A stretch of DNA of 64,000 nt from Streptomyces blattellae (GTDB lineage Bacteria > Actinomycetota > Actinomycetes > Streptomycetales > Streptomycetaceae): the NCBI RefSeq assembly GCF_009709555.1, contig NZ_WJBG01000106.1, positions 178,712 through 242,711 of the forward strand, read 5' to 3'. Below, piece after piece: positions 10,746 to 19,320 of this stretch. The notes below the pieces were generated by a model, which worked only from the letters and a program-made list of their open reading frames with translations, was not told the DNA's origin and made no database searches. Each line of letters begins with the position of its first letter. Within the stretch, counting starts at the first letter, position 1. Position numbers and translations under genes: made by a program.

Positions 10746-12890
10746 TCACCCCGTCGCGTCCACCAGGGTCAGCTCGTGCAGCCGCTCCGGTGGGCCCGGG
10801 CGGGCGTAGTACCAGCCCTGGGCCGTGTCGCAGCCCAGTATCCGGAGCTGCTCGGCCTGGGCGCCCGTCTCCACGCCCTCCACCGTCACCGAGAGGTTCA
10901 GGCCGTGGGCGAGAGAAACGATCCCCTCGACGATCTTGAGGTCGACGGAGTCCGCCGGGAACCGCTGCATGCTCTGGGTGAAGGACCGATCCAGCTTGAG
11001 GATGCTCACCGGCAGCCGGCGCAGGTTGGCGAGGTTGGAGTAGCCGGTGCCGAAGTCGTCCAGGGCGATGTCGACGCCCATCTCGGCCAGCCGGCGCAGC
11101 GGCTTGAGCAGATCGTCGTCGGCGCCGATCAGCGCCGACTCGGTCACCTCCAGGCACAGCGCGTCGGGTTCGACGCCCGCGCGCTCCAGGATGTCGACGG
11201 TGTCCTGGACCAGTCCGGGATGCGTGAGCTGGCAGGGCGAGAGATTGACGTTGATGCGCAGCGGGCCACCGGCCCCGGTCACGCCGTACCGCTCGCGCCA
11301 CTCACGGGCCTGGCGCACCGACTGCTCCAGCACCCAGCGGCCCAGCGGAACGATCAGTCCTGTGTGCTCGGCGAGCGGAATGAACCGGTCCGGGCCGAGC
11401 ACGCCGTGCTGCGGATGCAGCCACCGCACCAGGGCCTCGGCGCCGCGGACGCTGCCGTCGCCGAGGTGGACCAGCGGCTGGTACTCGATGAAGAACTCGC
11501 CGCGGTCCAGGGCCGTCGGCAGCGAGGTGGTCAGCCCGTGCCGGGTGATGGCACGCGCGTCGGCCTCGGCGTCGGCCATCTCGAAGCGGTTGCCGCCCGC
11601 CGACTTGGCGCGGTACATGGTGATGTCGGCGCTGCGCAGCACCTCGGCCGCGCTGCGCTCCCCGGCCGGCCCCTCGACGATGCCGATGCTGCCGCGCACG
11701 GTCAGCTCCCGGCCCTCGACGCTGACCGGGGCGACCAGCGCGTTCATGATGCGCATGGCCAGCTCGTCCACCTCGCGCTCGGTGTCGGGGCCGGTGGTCA
11801 GCGCCACGAACTCGTCGCCGCCGAGCCGGGCGACCATCTCGCCGGGCGCGGTCGCGCAGGACTGCAGCCGGTCGGCGACCTCGACGAGCAGCCGGTCGCC
11901 GGCCGCGTGGCCGAGGCTGTCGTTGATGGTCTTGAAGCCGTCGAGGTCGAGATAGCACAGCCCGAAGCGCTGGCCGTCGCTCGCGGTGAGGGCCTTCTCC
12001 AACCGCTCGAAGAACAGCGTGCGGTTGGGCAGTCCGGTGAGCGCGTCGTGCGTCGCCTCGTAGCGCAGCCGGAGGTTGAGCAGCCGCCGCTCGGTGGTGT
12101 CTTCCATGAGGGCGAGCTGGTACTGCGGGTTGCCGTCCGCGTCACGGAGCAGCGAGACCGTCAGATTGGTCCACAGGACCGTTCCGTCGGGACGGTAGAA
12201 CGCCTTCTCGACGTGGTAGTGCTCGCGCTCGCCGCGCACGAGTTCCTCGTACAGCCGCCAGACCTGGGGCGCGTCCTCGGGGTGGGTCCACTCCAGGACG
12301 TTGCGGGTGCGCACCGTCTGCTCGGCGCCGCCGAACATGCGCACCATCGCCCGGTTGACCTGCAGTATGTTGCCCTCCAGGTCGGCGATCCCGATCCCTA
12401 TGGCGGCGCCCTCGAAGACCGCGCGGAAGCGGGCCTCCGTCGCGTGCAGGGCCTGAGCCACCACACCCTGCGCCTTCAGCGCGGCCGAGGAGATCGCCTC
12501 CTGCTCGGCGAGGGTCCGCTCACGCAGCGCCGTGGCGAACCCGGCGGCCATGGCGTGCTGCAACCGTGAGGCACGCGTGCGCAGTTGGTCCTGCGCGCCG
12601 TCCCCGCCGCAGTACAGCACCAGGTAGGCGTCCACGCAGTCCAGGGTGCGGCTGAGCGCCTCCGGGTCGGTGCAGTGCACGGCGATCAGCGCGGCGCCCA
12701 CGGCCCGCGCCTCGTCCGCCTCGAAGGTCCTGGCCCGCAGCGCCTCACTCAACCGCCGGGCGAGCGGCAGCAGTTGTTCCTCCAGCTCGGGCCGGGTCAG
12801 CGAGGTCGAGGTCACCGGGAACACCGCCCGGCTCCAGATCGTCGCGAACCGGCGCAGTCTGTCCTCCGGCCCGTCCGGCTCCGCGCTCAC
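10746..12890 (-). CDS. rmdA: PAS-GGDEF-EAL cyclic-di-GMP enzyme, RmdA-like
   Basis: A 714-residue protein with an N-terminal helical region (about 1-145), a PAS domain (about 150-270), GGDEF (about 270-430) and EAL (about 445-700). Both catalytic signatures are intact: RLGGDEFVAL near residue 355 (diguanylate cyclase) and GAEALVRW near residue 483, with DDFGTGYSNL and EGVET (phosphodiesterase), so dual synthesis and breakdown of c-di-GMP is possible. Architecture and neighbours match S. coelicolor RmdA (SCO0928), a regulator of aerial development, as I recall it. No transmembrane segment is evident. The GTG start overlaps the stop of the methyltransferase gene by four bases (GTGA), so the two are translationally coupled. 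Confidence 0.88.
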   Translation of the reverse strand: MSAEPDGPEDRLRRFATIWSRAVFPVTSTSLTRPELEEQLLPLARRLSEALRARTFEADEARAVGAALIAVHCTDPEALSRTLDCVDAYLVLYCGGDGAQDQLRTRASRLQHAMAAGFATALRERTLAEQEAISSAALKAQGVVAQALHATEARFRAVFEGAAIGIGIADLEGNILQVNRAMVRMFGGAEQTVRTRNVLEWTHPEDAPQVWRLYEELVRGEREHYHVEKAFYRPDGTVLWTNLTVSLLRDADGNPQYQLALMEDTTERRLLNLRLRYEATHDALTGLPNRTLFFERLEKALTASDGQRFGLCYLDLDGFKTINDSLGHAAGDRLLVEVADRLQSCATAPGEMVARLGGDEFVALTTGPDTEREVDELAMRIMNALVAPVSVEGRELTVRGSIGIVEGPAGERSAAEVLRSADITMYRAKSAGGNRFEMADAEADARAITRHGLTTSLPTALDRGEFFIEYQPLVHLGDGSVRGAEALVRWLHPQHGVLGPDRFIPLAEHTGLIVPLGRWVLEQSVRQAREWRERYGVTGAGGPLRINVNLSPCQLTHPGLVQDTVDILERAGVEPDALCLEVTESALIGADDDLLKPLRRLAEMGVDIALDDFGTGYSNLANLRRLPVSILKLDRSFTQSMQRFPADSVDLKIVEGIVSLAHGLNLSVTVEGVETGAQAEQLRILGCDTAQGWYYARPGPPERLHELTLVDATG

Positions 12891-13699
12891 GCCGTGCGCC
12901 CCACGCCGGCGAAACCGGAGAAGGCATAAGGATCCTCGTCCTCCGGCGCGGTGTCCGGCCGCCAGTGCGGCATCGCCACCAGTCCGGGTTCCACCATGTC
13001 GTACCCCTCGAAGAACCGCGCGATCTCGTCGCGCGAGCGCATGATCAGCGGGTTGCGAATGTCCTTGTATACGCCCACCGTGCCCTCGGTCTGCTCTGGC
13101 GGAAGCGGGATTCCCTCGTACGAGGCATGTGTGAGGATCAGCAGGCTGCCGGGCGCGAGCGCGTCGCGCAGCTCGGCCACCGCTTCGTACGGGTCGTCCG
13201 TGTCTTCCACGAAGTGCAGTATGGCAACGAGGAGCAGCGCCACCGGGCGGTTCAGGTCGATCAGTCGCCGCACCTGAGAGGCGGCGAGGATCTCCTGGGG
13301 CTTGCGGAAGTCGGCCGCGACCACGTCGGTGCCGGTTTTCCCCTTGAGTACCGCCTGGCTGTGCGCCACGGCCACCGGGTCGTGGTCGACATAGACGACA
13401 TGCGCGCCGGGGCTTGCCTCCTGGGCCACCTCGTGGACGTTGCCGAAGGTCGGGATGCCGGAGCCGATGTCCAGGAACTGGGTGATGCCCTCGGCGACGG
13501 CGAAACGCACCGCGCGGCGCATGAACGCCCGGTTCGCCTGCATGATCTTGGGGAGCCCCGGCAAGAACTCCATGGCCTTGCGGGCTGCCTCGCGGTCGAC
13601 CTCGAAGTTGTGCGAACCGCCCAGGTAGAAGTCGTAGATCCGGGACACGCTCGGCACCGAGATGTCGATGTTCCGTGGGGCCCAGGCGGGACGCTCCAT
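12887..13699 (-). CDS. SAM-dependent methyltransferase, DUF574 family
   Basis: A 270-residue member of the actinobacterial DUF574 (Methyltransf_19) family. Motif I (FLDIGSGIPTFGNVHEVAQ), the acidic VVYVDHDPVAVAH strand and the later VALLLVAILHFVED strand form a SAM-binding Rossmann fold. The family is expanded in Streptomyces and its substrates are generally unknown. The ATG at 13699 is chosen over a TTG 12 bases upstream because GGAGAG sits just before it. Its stop codon is embedded in the start of the c-di-GMP gene, which suggests that the two products are made together. Confidence 0.9.
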   Translation of the reverse strand: MERPAWAPRNIDISVPSVSRIYDFYLGGSHNFEVDREAARKAMEFLPGLPKIMQANRAFMRRAVRFAVAEGITQFLDIGSGIPTFGNVHEVAQEASPGAHVVYVDHDPVAVAHSQAVLKGKTGTDVVAADFRKPQEILAASQVRRLIDLNRPVALLLVAILHFVEDTDDPYEAVAELRDALAPGSLLILTHASYEGIPLPPEQTEGTVGVYKDIRNPLIMRSRDEIARFFEGYDMVEPGLVAMPHWRPDTAPEDEDPYAFSGFAGVGRTA

Positions 13700-14012
13700 C
13701 AATCTCTCCAAGGCGTAGGCGATCCGGTGTTCGAGCTGAGGCTACTGATCGCCCGCCAAAGGAGCGAGCCGAAACGGAAATTGACCATCCGTTCCCGGTC
13801 ACTGCCAGCGGCACGTGCCGAATTGATTCCCTGCATCGCCTCCACTAAAAGTGTCCGAGGCGTTTCGGAGAGTTCTCAGGAGTTCTGACCCATGGTGAAG
13901 AGTCACGAAGAGTGCGAAGACATGCGGTGAATTACGGCAAAACCGGTCCACCCCCTCCGTGCGGTGCGGAGGGGGCGGACCGGGGTTCGTGGCGGACGCC
14001 GGAAGACTTGGC
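13700..14012. other. Intergenic region with promoter for the methyltransferase-rmdA pair
   Basis: No gene is seen. Going leftward this must contain the promoter of the methyltransferase-rmdA operon, but I cannot pick -35/-10 boxes with confidence. The right part holds the terminator of the lipoprotein gene. Confidence 0.4.
13943..13983 (-). terminator. Rho-independent terminator after the lipoprotein gene
   Basis: A stem of about 17 bp (CCGGTCC.CCCCCTCCG with its complement, one mismatch) encloses a 7-base loop. On the minus strand it is followed by TTTT. It lies 30 bp past the lipoprotein stop codon. Confidence 0.85.
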
Positions 14013-15005
14013 TCAGTTCGTCCCGGCCGGGGCGCCCACGGGCTTTCCGTCGGGTGCGACCGCGTACCAAGTGCCGCCCACACCCTGGCCATTGGTGTCC
14101 CCGGGCTTCTCGTCACCGGAGAAGGTGTAGATCGGCACACAGTCGATGGTCTGCTGCTTCAGTCCGTCGGGCCGGTCGAAGACCACGTAACCCTGCCCCC
14201 GGGGACCGGACCCCTTCAGATCGATGCCCTCGGTGTCCTCGGCGGCGACCGGGTCGACGACCGGCCACTTCTCCACGCAGTCGCCGGTGCACTCCGTCTT
14301 CATCGGCCACGGCGAGTCCTTCATGAAGCGGTAGACCGTGTGGCCGTTCTTGTCGACCACGATCTCCCCCAGTTCGGGGTCGTTACGGGTGGACAGCCCG
14401 GGCAGATCGGCCTGCTCAGCCTCCCCGCCCTGCTCGGCCTGCCCGCCCTCCTGGGCCTTCTTGCCGTCCGGCGCCAGCGCATACCACTTGCCGCCCACTC
14501 CCTGGCCCTTGACGTCGCCGGGAGTGGTGTCCTGCGCGTAGCGGTAGGCCGGCCAGCCGCCGACGGTGAGCTGCTTGGTGCCGTCGGCGCGGGTGACCTC
14601 GCCGAGCAGCGCCGTGTCGATGCCGGCGCCGGCCGTGGCGTCGTCCGCCGGCACCGGCGGCCAGGTCGTGGCGCAGTCGCCGTCGCAGTTCGACTTCGGC
14701 GGCTCGGCGGTGTCCTGGTCGAAGCGGTACAGGGTCATGCCCGCACCGTCGGTCACCATGTTGCCGACTTCCGCGTTGGCGGAGACGGCCAACTGGCCCG
14801 CGGTGGAGGCCTGGTCGGCGCCGCTCTGCTCATTCTGGGCGCCGGCTCCGGTATCGACCCCTGCCGTTCCGTAGCCACCGGCCGGGGCCGTGGCGCCCAC
14901 GTTCTGACTTGAGGCCGGGCTGCTTTCCTGACCGCACGCCGTCGTCAGCGCCAGCACAGCCGCAGCGCTCGCCACGAGTGAGGCGCTCCGCCAGGAGGTC
15001 TTCAT
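14013..15005 (-). CDS. Secreted-repeat lipoprotein (Lipoprotein_15 family)
   Basis: A 330-residue surface lipoprotein of unknown function. The signal peptide ends in the lipobox LTTAC, so the mature protein is anchored by its cysteine near residue 26. The body has four copies of the family's Yx(F/W/Y)xxD-type unit: MTLYRFDQDT, WPAYRYAQDT, HTVYRFMKDS and VPIYTFSGDE. Two of these continue into a near-identical KGQGVGGKWYALAPDGK-type block, so the protein is two tandem halves. Each half also has a CDGDC or CTGDC pair that may form a disulfide. The ATG at 15005 has GGGGAG eight bases upstream. Monocistronic, with its own terminator. Confidence 0.88.
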   Translation of the reverse strand: MKTSWRSASLVASAAAVLALTTACGQESSPASSQNVGATAPAGGYGTAGVDTGAGAQNEQSGADQASTAGQLAVSANAEVGNMVTDGAGMTLYRFDQDTAEPPKSNCDGDCATTWPPVPADDATAGAGIDTALLGEVTRADGTKQLTVGGWPAYRYAQDTTPGDVKGQGVGGKWYALAPDGKKAQEGGQAEQGGEAEQADLPGLSTRNDPELGEIVVDKNGHTVYRFMKDSPWPMKTECTGDCVEKWPVVDPVAAEDTEGIDLKGSGPRGQGYVVFDRPDGLKQQTIDCVPIYTFSGDEKPGDTNGQGVGGTWYAVAPDGKPVGAPAGTN

Positions 15006-15289
15006 CGTCAACTCCCCGATCATCGCAAGGATGTTGCAGCGCCCTGCTGCGCCGCGCACGGTCCTAGGTACGAGCGGTGCCCGCCGTTGTGTTCAACCGC
15101 ATCGCGGATTTCTTTCCGAAACCTGTGCCACCCCGGCCCGCGACCTGCGCCCCTGCCGCGTCGCCGCTCGTAAGCGCGTGCGTATCCCCGGACACGCGAA
15201 CGTGTTGCGGATCAAACCAACAACGCCCCCAAGTCCCTCCTTCGGGGCATTCCCACGTCGCTCGGGCGCACGCCGGTGCGCCAAGACCC

Positions 15290-15919
15290 ATGATCTTCGT
15301 CGTGCATGGACCCGAACCGACCCGAAGCACCGTCGCCATACGGGTGTTGTCCCTGGTCACGCTGGCATGGATGTGTGTCGGCGTCCCGGCGGGCACGGCG
15401 GCGGCCGATGTCTGCGCGTACGCCTCGACCGGCCCCGGCGGCACGGAGGCGGTGGCGGTCGTCGGGAGCGCCACCTGGCCCACTCCCGCCACCTGGCCTA
15501 CCCACCCCGCCTGCCCGACGCCCACACCGACTCCCACGCCGACCCCGCCCCGGACACCGACACCGACTCCAACACCGACACCGACGCCTCCGCAGCCCAC
15601 CCCCACCCCGGACCCGACGCCCCCACCGAAGCCGCCGGCGAAGCCACGGCCCACACCGCCCCCACCGGCTCCGCAGCCCGCGGTCCCGCGGCCGGCGCCC
15701 ACGCCCAGCCCCACACCGACACAGGCGCCGGTACAGACACCGACACCGACCCGGTCGGCCGAGCCGACCCCGCGTCCGTCCGTGACCTCGGTGAGCTATC
15801 CGGCGTACCACCCCGCACCGCGCAAACGGGCGACGCACAGTGCTCCGTCGCCGCTCACCTTCGTCCTGCTCATCACCGTGCCCGCGGTGGCCGCAGTCGC
15901 CGCGCTGCGTCCGCGCTGA
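15290..15919 (+). CDS. Secreted Pro/Thr-repeat surface protein
   Basis: About 209 residues. A hydrophobic segment (VLSLVTLAWMCVGVPAGTAAA) reads as a signal peptide, followed by a short cysteine-containing region, then about 110 residues dominated by PT and PTP repeats. A C-terminal hydrophobic helix (LTFVLLITVPAVAAVAAL) ends in RPR. This is the layout of a wall-spanning stalk anchored in the membrane. The start is uncertain: ATG 15290 is used, but GTG codons just before the hydrophobic segment are also possible. The low-complexity coding DNA makes alternate frames look open as well. It precedes the DUF4239 gene by 16 bp and is probably co-transcribed with it. Confidence 0.65.
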   Translation: MIFVVHGPEPTRSTVAIRVLSLVTLAWMCVGVPAGTAAADVCAYASTGPGGTEAVAVVGSATWPTPATWPTHPACPTPTPTPTPTPPRTPTPTPTPTPTPPQPTPTPDPTPPPKPPAKPRPTPPPPAPQPAVPRPAPTPSPTPTQAPVQTPTPTRSAEPTPRPSVTSVSYPAYHPAPRKRATHSAPSPLTFVLLITVPAVAAVAALRPR

Positions 15920-15935
15920 TTTCTGGAGGCACCTC

Positions 15936-16700
15936 TTGCCGGAATGGCTTGTTCTCATCCTCGCGATGCTGGCTGTCTGCGTCGTGGTGGTCATCATCAC
16001 CCTCGTTCGCCATCGGACGGCGGCGGACGACGAGGATCCCAGCGAGACTCCCGACGTCATCGAGTACATGACGATGTGGATCGGTGTGGTGTACGCCATC
16101 GTCCTCGGCCTGGCCATCGCCGGTGTCTGGGAGGGGCGCAGCGCCGCGCAGGACCACGTGCAGGCCGAGGCGGTCGCCCTGCACGAGATCTCGGAGCGGG
16201 TCCGGGTCTATCCCGCCGACGTTCGTGACCGTATTCGCGACGATGTCAACACCTATGTCGGACACGTCGTGGACACCGAGTGGAAGGCGATGTCCGACGA
16301 CGGCAAGGTCACCGAGCGCGGTACCGAGCTCCTCGACCGCATCCGTGCGGACGTCACCGACTACGAGCCGAAGACCGACTTCGAGGCGCAGGCCTACCAG
16401 CCCCTCGTCGACCAGGTCACCGCGGCGGACCAGGCACGCAGTGCCCGCGCCAGCTCGACCGGGGAGACGATGCCGGGAGTGGTGTGGTTCGGGCTGGGCT
16501 CCGGGGCTGTGGTCACGATCGGGATGATCTTCGCCCTGCAGATCCGGCGTACGGCACGCGAGCTGATCCTCGCCGGACTGTTCTCGGCGCTGATCGCCTT
16601 CCTGCTCTTCCTCATCTGGGACTTCGACGCCCCCTACAGCCGGGGGGTCACGGCCTCGGCCGATCCGTTCCTGGAGCTCTTCCCGCACATCGGCGGCTGA
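15936..16700 (+). CDS. DUF4239 family membrane protein
   Basis: A 254-residue integral membrane protein with hydrophobic segments at about 3-24 (PEWLVLILAMLAVCVVVVI), 45-62 and two near the C-terminus (GSGAVVTIGMIFAL and LILAGLFSALIAFLLFLIWD). A charged soluble domain of about 110 residues lies between the pairs. The pattern fits DUF4239 (bestrophin-like), whose function is not established. A TTG start at 15936 is chosen because CTGGAGG lies seven bases upstream and the protein then begins directly with the first helix. A strong hairpin follows the stop. Confidence 0.8.
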   Translation: MPEWLVLILAMLAVCVVVVIITLVRHRTAADDEDPSETPDVIEYMTMWIGVVYAIVLGLAIAGVWEGRSAAQDHVQAEAVALHEISERVRVYPADVRDRIRDDVNTYVGHVVDTEWKAMSDDGKVTERGTELLDRIRADVTDYEPKTDFEAQAYQPLVDQVTAADQARSARASSTGETMPGVVWFGLGSGAVVTIGMIFALQIRRTARELILAGLFSALIAFLLFLIWDFDAPYSRGVTASADPFLELFPHIGG

Positions 16701-16724
16701 CGGGCCCCGCGCCAGGACATTCCT

Positions 16725-16758
16725 CGGGGGACGGCCGCCACACCGCGGCTGTCCCCCG
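16725..16758 (+). terminator. Terminator after the DUF4239 gene
   Basis: A 14-bp stem with one G-U pair (CGGGGGACGGCCGC with GCGGCTGTCCCCCG) and a 6-base loop lies 24 bp after the stop codon. Confidence 0.8.
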
Positions 16759-16920
16759 TTCGCGGTAGCACCGTCCCCCGCGCGGCCCAGCGGTTGACCC
16801 GTTCGCGCTACTGCGATCGCGCCACCGCGTGCACCTTTCTAGCGTTTCGATCATCGAGGTGCATTTCTGGCGCAAGCGGAAAAAGTCCGCGGCTGCTCCT
16901 CGGGGACCGGAGGTTCCACC

Positions 16921-17424
16921 ATGCGCGCGATACGCGTCGCCTCGGCCGCACTGCTGGGCGTCACCGCCCTGGCCCTGGCCTCCCCCGCCGCCCACGCCCG
17001 CGGTGACGAGCACATCGGCTTCCGGGCCAGTGTGCTGCCGACGACGATCGCGGCCGGCGGGCAGGTGTCCCTGCGCGTCACCGGCTGCGACCGGGACGTG
17101 TACGTCTCCTCGGGCGTCTTCGACACGGTGACGATCCGCAGCGGCCAGTACTCGGCCACGGCGGTGGTCGACCGGGACGCGCGGGAGGGCGCCGTGTACG
17201 CGGTGAAGTTCAGCTGCGGCACCTTCTGGCAGGAGGTGGACCTCACCATCGCCTCGGGCCGGCCGGACCACCGGGTCCCGCCGCGGGGCGTGCACGCCGG
17301 TGAGGGCGGCAGCTTCGGCGGTTTCGACCTCAAGGAGATCGGGCTGGGCCTCGCGCTCATCACCGGCTCGATCGGCGCGGCGTACCACTTCTCGCGGCGC
17401 CGCACGGACGAGGACGGCGCCTGA
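16921..17424 (+). CDS. Small secreted protein with C-terminal membrane anchor
   Basis: A 167-residue exported protein. Residues 1-27 (MRAIRVASAALLGVTALALA to AHA) are a signal peptide. The mature part is a small beta-rich domain with two cysteines (TGCDRD, FSCGTF) likely disulfide-bonded. The C-terminus has a hydrophobic helix (IGLGLALITGSIGAAYHF) followed by SRRRTDEDGA, a stop-transfer tail. No LPxTG or LAxTG motif is seen. It resembles in layout the Gly-rich protein encoded convergently next door (domain with two cysteines, helix, RRR tail), so the two are probably paralogues. The ATG is preceded by GGAGG at 16911. A nearby class F sortase makes wall attachment a possibility. Function unknown. 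Confidence 0.75.
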   Translation: MRAIRVASAALLGVTALALASPAAHARGDEHIGFRASVLPTTIAAGGQVSLRVTGCDRDVYVSSGVFDTVTIRSGQYSATAVVDRDAREGAVYAVKFSCGTFWQEVDLTIASGRPDHRVPPRGVHAGEGGSFGGFDLKEIGLGLALITGSIGAAYHFSRRRTDEDGA

Positions 17425-17453
17425 CCGGGCCCCTCCCCCGCCCCGCACAGACC

Positions 17454-17487
17454 TTCGCCCCGGACCCTTCGAAGGGTCCGGGGCGAA
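17454..17487. terminator. Bidirectional terminator, perfect 34-bp palindrome
   Basis: TTCGCCCCGGACCCTTC is followed directly by its exact complement, making a 34-bp perfect palindrome between the two convergent surface-protein genes. It can act as a terminator for both. Confidence 0.85.
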
Positions 17488-17518
17488 TCCGCTCCTGGAA
17501 ATGAACCGACAGGCGACG

Positions 17519-18295
17519 TCAGATCCGCTTCTCGGACCGGCGCCGCATCCAGAACACCCCGCCGCCGACGACGGCCGCGGCCACGAGACCCCCGCCGATG
17601 ACCATGTCGGTCGGGGTCGCCCCGGTGGTGCTGCTGCCGCCGATACCGCCACGGACACCACCGAGGACGGTGAAGGCGTCCGGCCGGGTCAGGGTGGAGC
17701 CGGAGCAGTTGACGGTGATGTCGTACGGGCCGGGCCTGGCGTTGTTGTGGACGATCGCGGTGCCTCTCGCTGTGTCGCGGGGGCCTCTGATCGGCGACAG
17801 CCTGGCCCGCGGGAAGGCACGGGAGGTCATGTGGCCGCCGTTGGGGCAGCCGTCGACCGTGACCGTCAGCTGACCGCCCCGGGGGATGACCCTGGGCATC
17901 ACGACGATATTGCTCGGGAAGAACCGGCCGTCGCCGCCGAAGCGCCCGCCGTGGCTGCCGCCGTTTCCGCCGAAGCCACCACGGCCGCCATCGCCACCAC
18001 GGCCGCCATCGCCGCCACGGCCATCGCCACCGAACCCATCACCGCCACCACCACCGAAACCACGCCCGTCACCACCGAAATCACCCCCGTCGCCACCGAA
18101 GCGACCGCCGTCGCCACCGAAGCCGCCGTTTCCGCCGAAGCCATCGCGGTCGCCGCCGTCGCCACCGAACCCGTCACCGTAGCCCCCGCTGCTGTCGGCG
18201 TCGTTCATGCCGTCCCAGGCGACGGCCGCGGGAGCGGCGAGCCCGAGGACGGCGACCGCGGCGGCCGAGACCGCCAGGGAACGAGTAGTACGCAT
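17519..18295 (-). CDS. Gly/Asp-rich repeat surface protein with C-terminal anchor
   Basis: A 258-residue exported protein. A signal peptide (MRTTRSLAVSAAAVAVLGLA to AVA) is followed by about 100 residues of GGDG/FGG/GGRGG repeats. A small domain with two cysteines (DGCPNG and NCSGST) that parallels the neighbouring 167-residue protein follows. The C-terminal helix MVIGGGLVAAAVVGGGVFW ends in MRRRSEKRI. The Gly-rich region looks like a flexible linker lifting or spacing the domain in the wall. GGAGG precedes the ATG by about six bases. The repeat DNA makes several other frames look open, but the signal peptide and anchor identify this one. Function unknown; it may be handled by the class F sortase divergently encoded beyond its promoter. 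Confidence 0.75.
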   Translation of the reverse strand: MRTTRSLAVSAAAVAVLGLAAPAAVAWDGMNDADSSGGYGDGFGGDGGDRDGFGGNGGFGGDGGRFGGDGGDFGGDGRGFGGGGGDGFGGDGRGGDGGRGGDGGRGGFGGNGGSHGGRFGGDGRFFPSNIVVMPRVIPRGGQLTVTVDGCPNGGHMTSRAFPRARLSPIRGPRDTARGTAIVHNNARPGPYDITVNCSGSTLTRPDAFTVLGGVRGGIGGSSTTGATPTDMVIGGGLVAAAVVGGGVFWMRRRSEKRI

Positions 18296-18629
18296 GTGAT
18301 CCTCCGCGGAAGACGCCCCGGGACCCGTCCCCGGTCGATCGGCGAGAAAGCGGCCTCCAAGAAAGACCCTCAGATGCCCTGCTCGGGCCCGCATTTCGGG
18401 AATGGTCCGTCCTGGTGAGAAGACACGCCCAAGGAAAACCACACAATCGGATATTGCCGCAGGTCACGCACCGTCAGAAAATTCCTGTTCGCGGCGACTC
18501 GGATGGCTCACCGAATCGGCGTTCGGGCCACCCGTTCGCTGCTGCCCCGTCGCTGGCGGTGCCGGTGGGACTTAGCGTTCTCCTATGCGCCATTGACGTG
18601 GCGACGGCCGCGTCGAGAGGGGAAGTCGA
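18296..18629. other. Divergent promoter region
   Basis: These 334 bp separate the Gly-rich surface protein from the sortase gene and must hold both promoters. No small gene is convincing. The sequence is less GC-rich than its surroundings. TTGACG at about 18593 is a possible -35-like element for the sortase, but I see no partner box. Confidence 0.35.
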
Positions 18630-19292
18630 ATGTCTGGGTACGAGGTGGCCGAAGAGGAGGAGCAGCGGAAGAAACGCGCTCCTTGGGGCGTGATAGCGCT
18701 TGTTCTGCTGACCGGCCTCGCTCTCATTCGGAATGGTTCGGGGGAGTTCGACGAGGGGCCCCCGCAGCCCGCCTCGGCGGCGGCCGCGGAGGCCCGGCCA
18801 TCGCAGGGCGCCTTCCTGCGGGCCCCGGACGCGCTGCCGTACGCCGTGCCGGACCGGGTCAGGATCCCGGCGATCCAGGTCGACGCGCCCATGATGCCGG
18901 TCGGCCTGGACGCGGCCGGCTGGGTGGACGCGCCGCCGCCGGAGGACCCTGATCTCGCCGGCTGGTTCACCGGCGCCGTCTCCCCCGGCGAGAAGGGCAC
19001 CGCGGTGATCGTCGGCCATGTCGACAACACTCAGGGCCCCGCCGTGTTCTACGGACTCGGGGCCCTCAAGAAGGGATTTCGGGTCGAGGTCGCACGTAAG
19101 GACGCGAAGACGGCCGTATTCGAGATCTACGGCATCGAGGTCTTCGAGAAGAACAACTTCCCCGGGGACCGCGTGTACGCCTCCAAGGGCAGCCCCGAAT
19201 TGCGGGTCATCACCTGCGGGGGCGGCTTTTCCAAGCAGAACGGCTACGACGGGAACGTCGTCGTCTTCGCCCGCCTGGTCGAGGTGCACTGA
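18630..19292 (+). CDS. Class F (class E/F-type) sortase
   Basis: A 220-residue transpeptidase anchored by an N-terminal membrane helix (about residues 19-35, WGVIALVLLTGLALI) with its catalytic domain outside. The catalytic His is in VIVGHVDN and the catalytic Cys in LRVITCGGGF. The usual arginine is expected near the C-terminus, but the VVVFARLVEV end is the only candidate I see. Class F sortases are widespread in actinobacteria and their substrates are poorly defined. Good ribosome site (GAGAGGGGA). Neighbouring genes encode three proteins with C-terminal helices and arginine-rich tails that are candidate clients. Convergent with the deacetylase. Confidence 0.9.
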   Translation: MSGYEVAEEEEQRKKRAPWGVIALVLLTGLALIRNGSGEFDEGPPQPASAAAAEARPSQGAFLRAPDALPYAVPDRVRIPAIQVDAPMMPVGLDAAGWVDAPPPEDPDLAGWFTGAVSPGEKGTAVIVGHVDNTQGPAVFYGLGALKKGFRVEVARKDAKTAVFEIYGIEVFEKNNFPGDRVYASKGSPELRVITCGGGFSKQNGYDGNVVVFARLVEVH

Positions 19293-19320
19293 GCGTTCCC
19301 GGCCGGGCGGGCGCGGCCCT

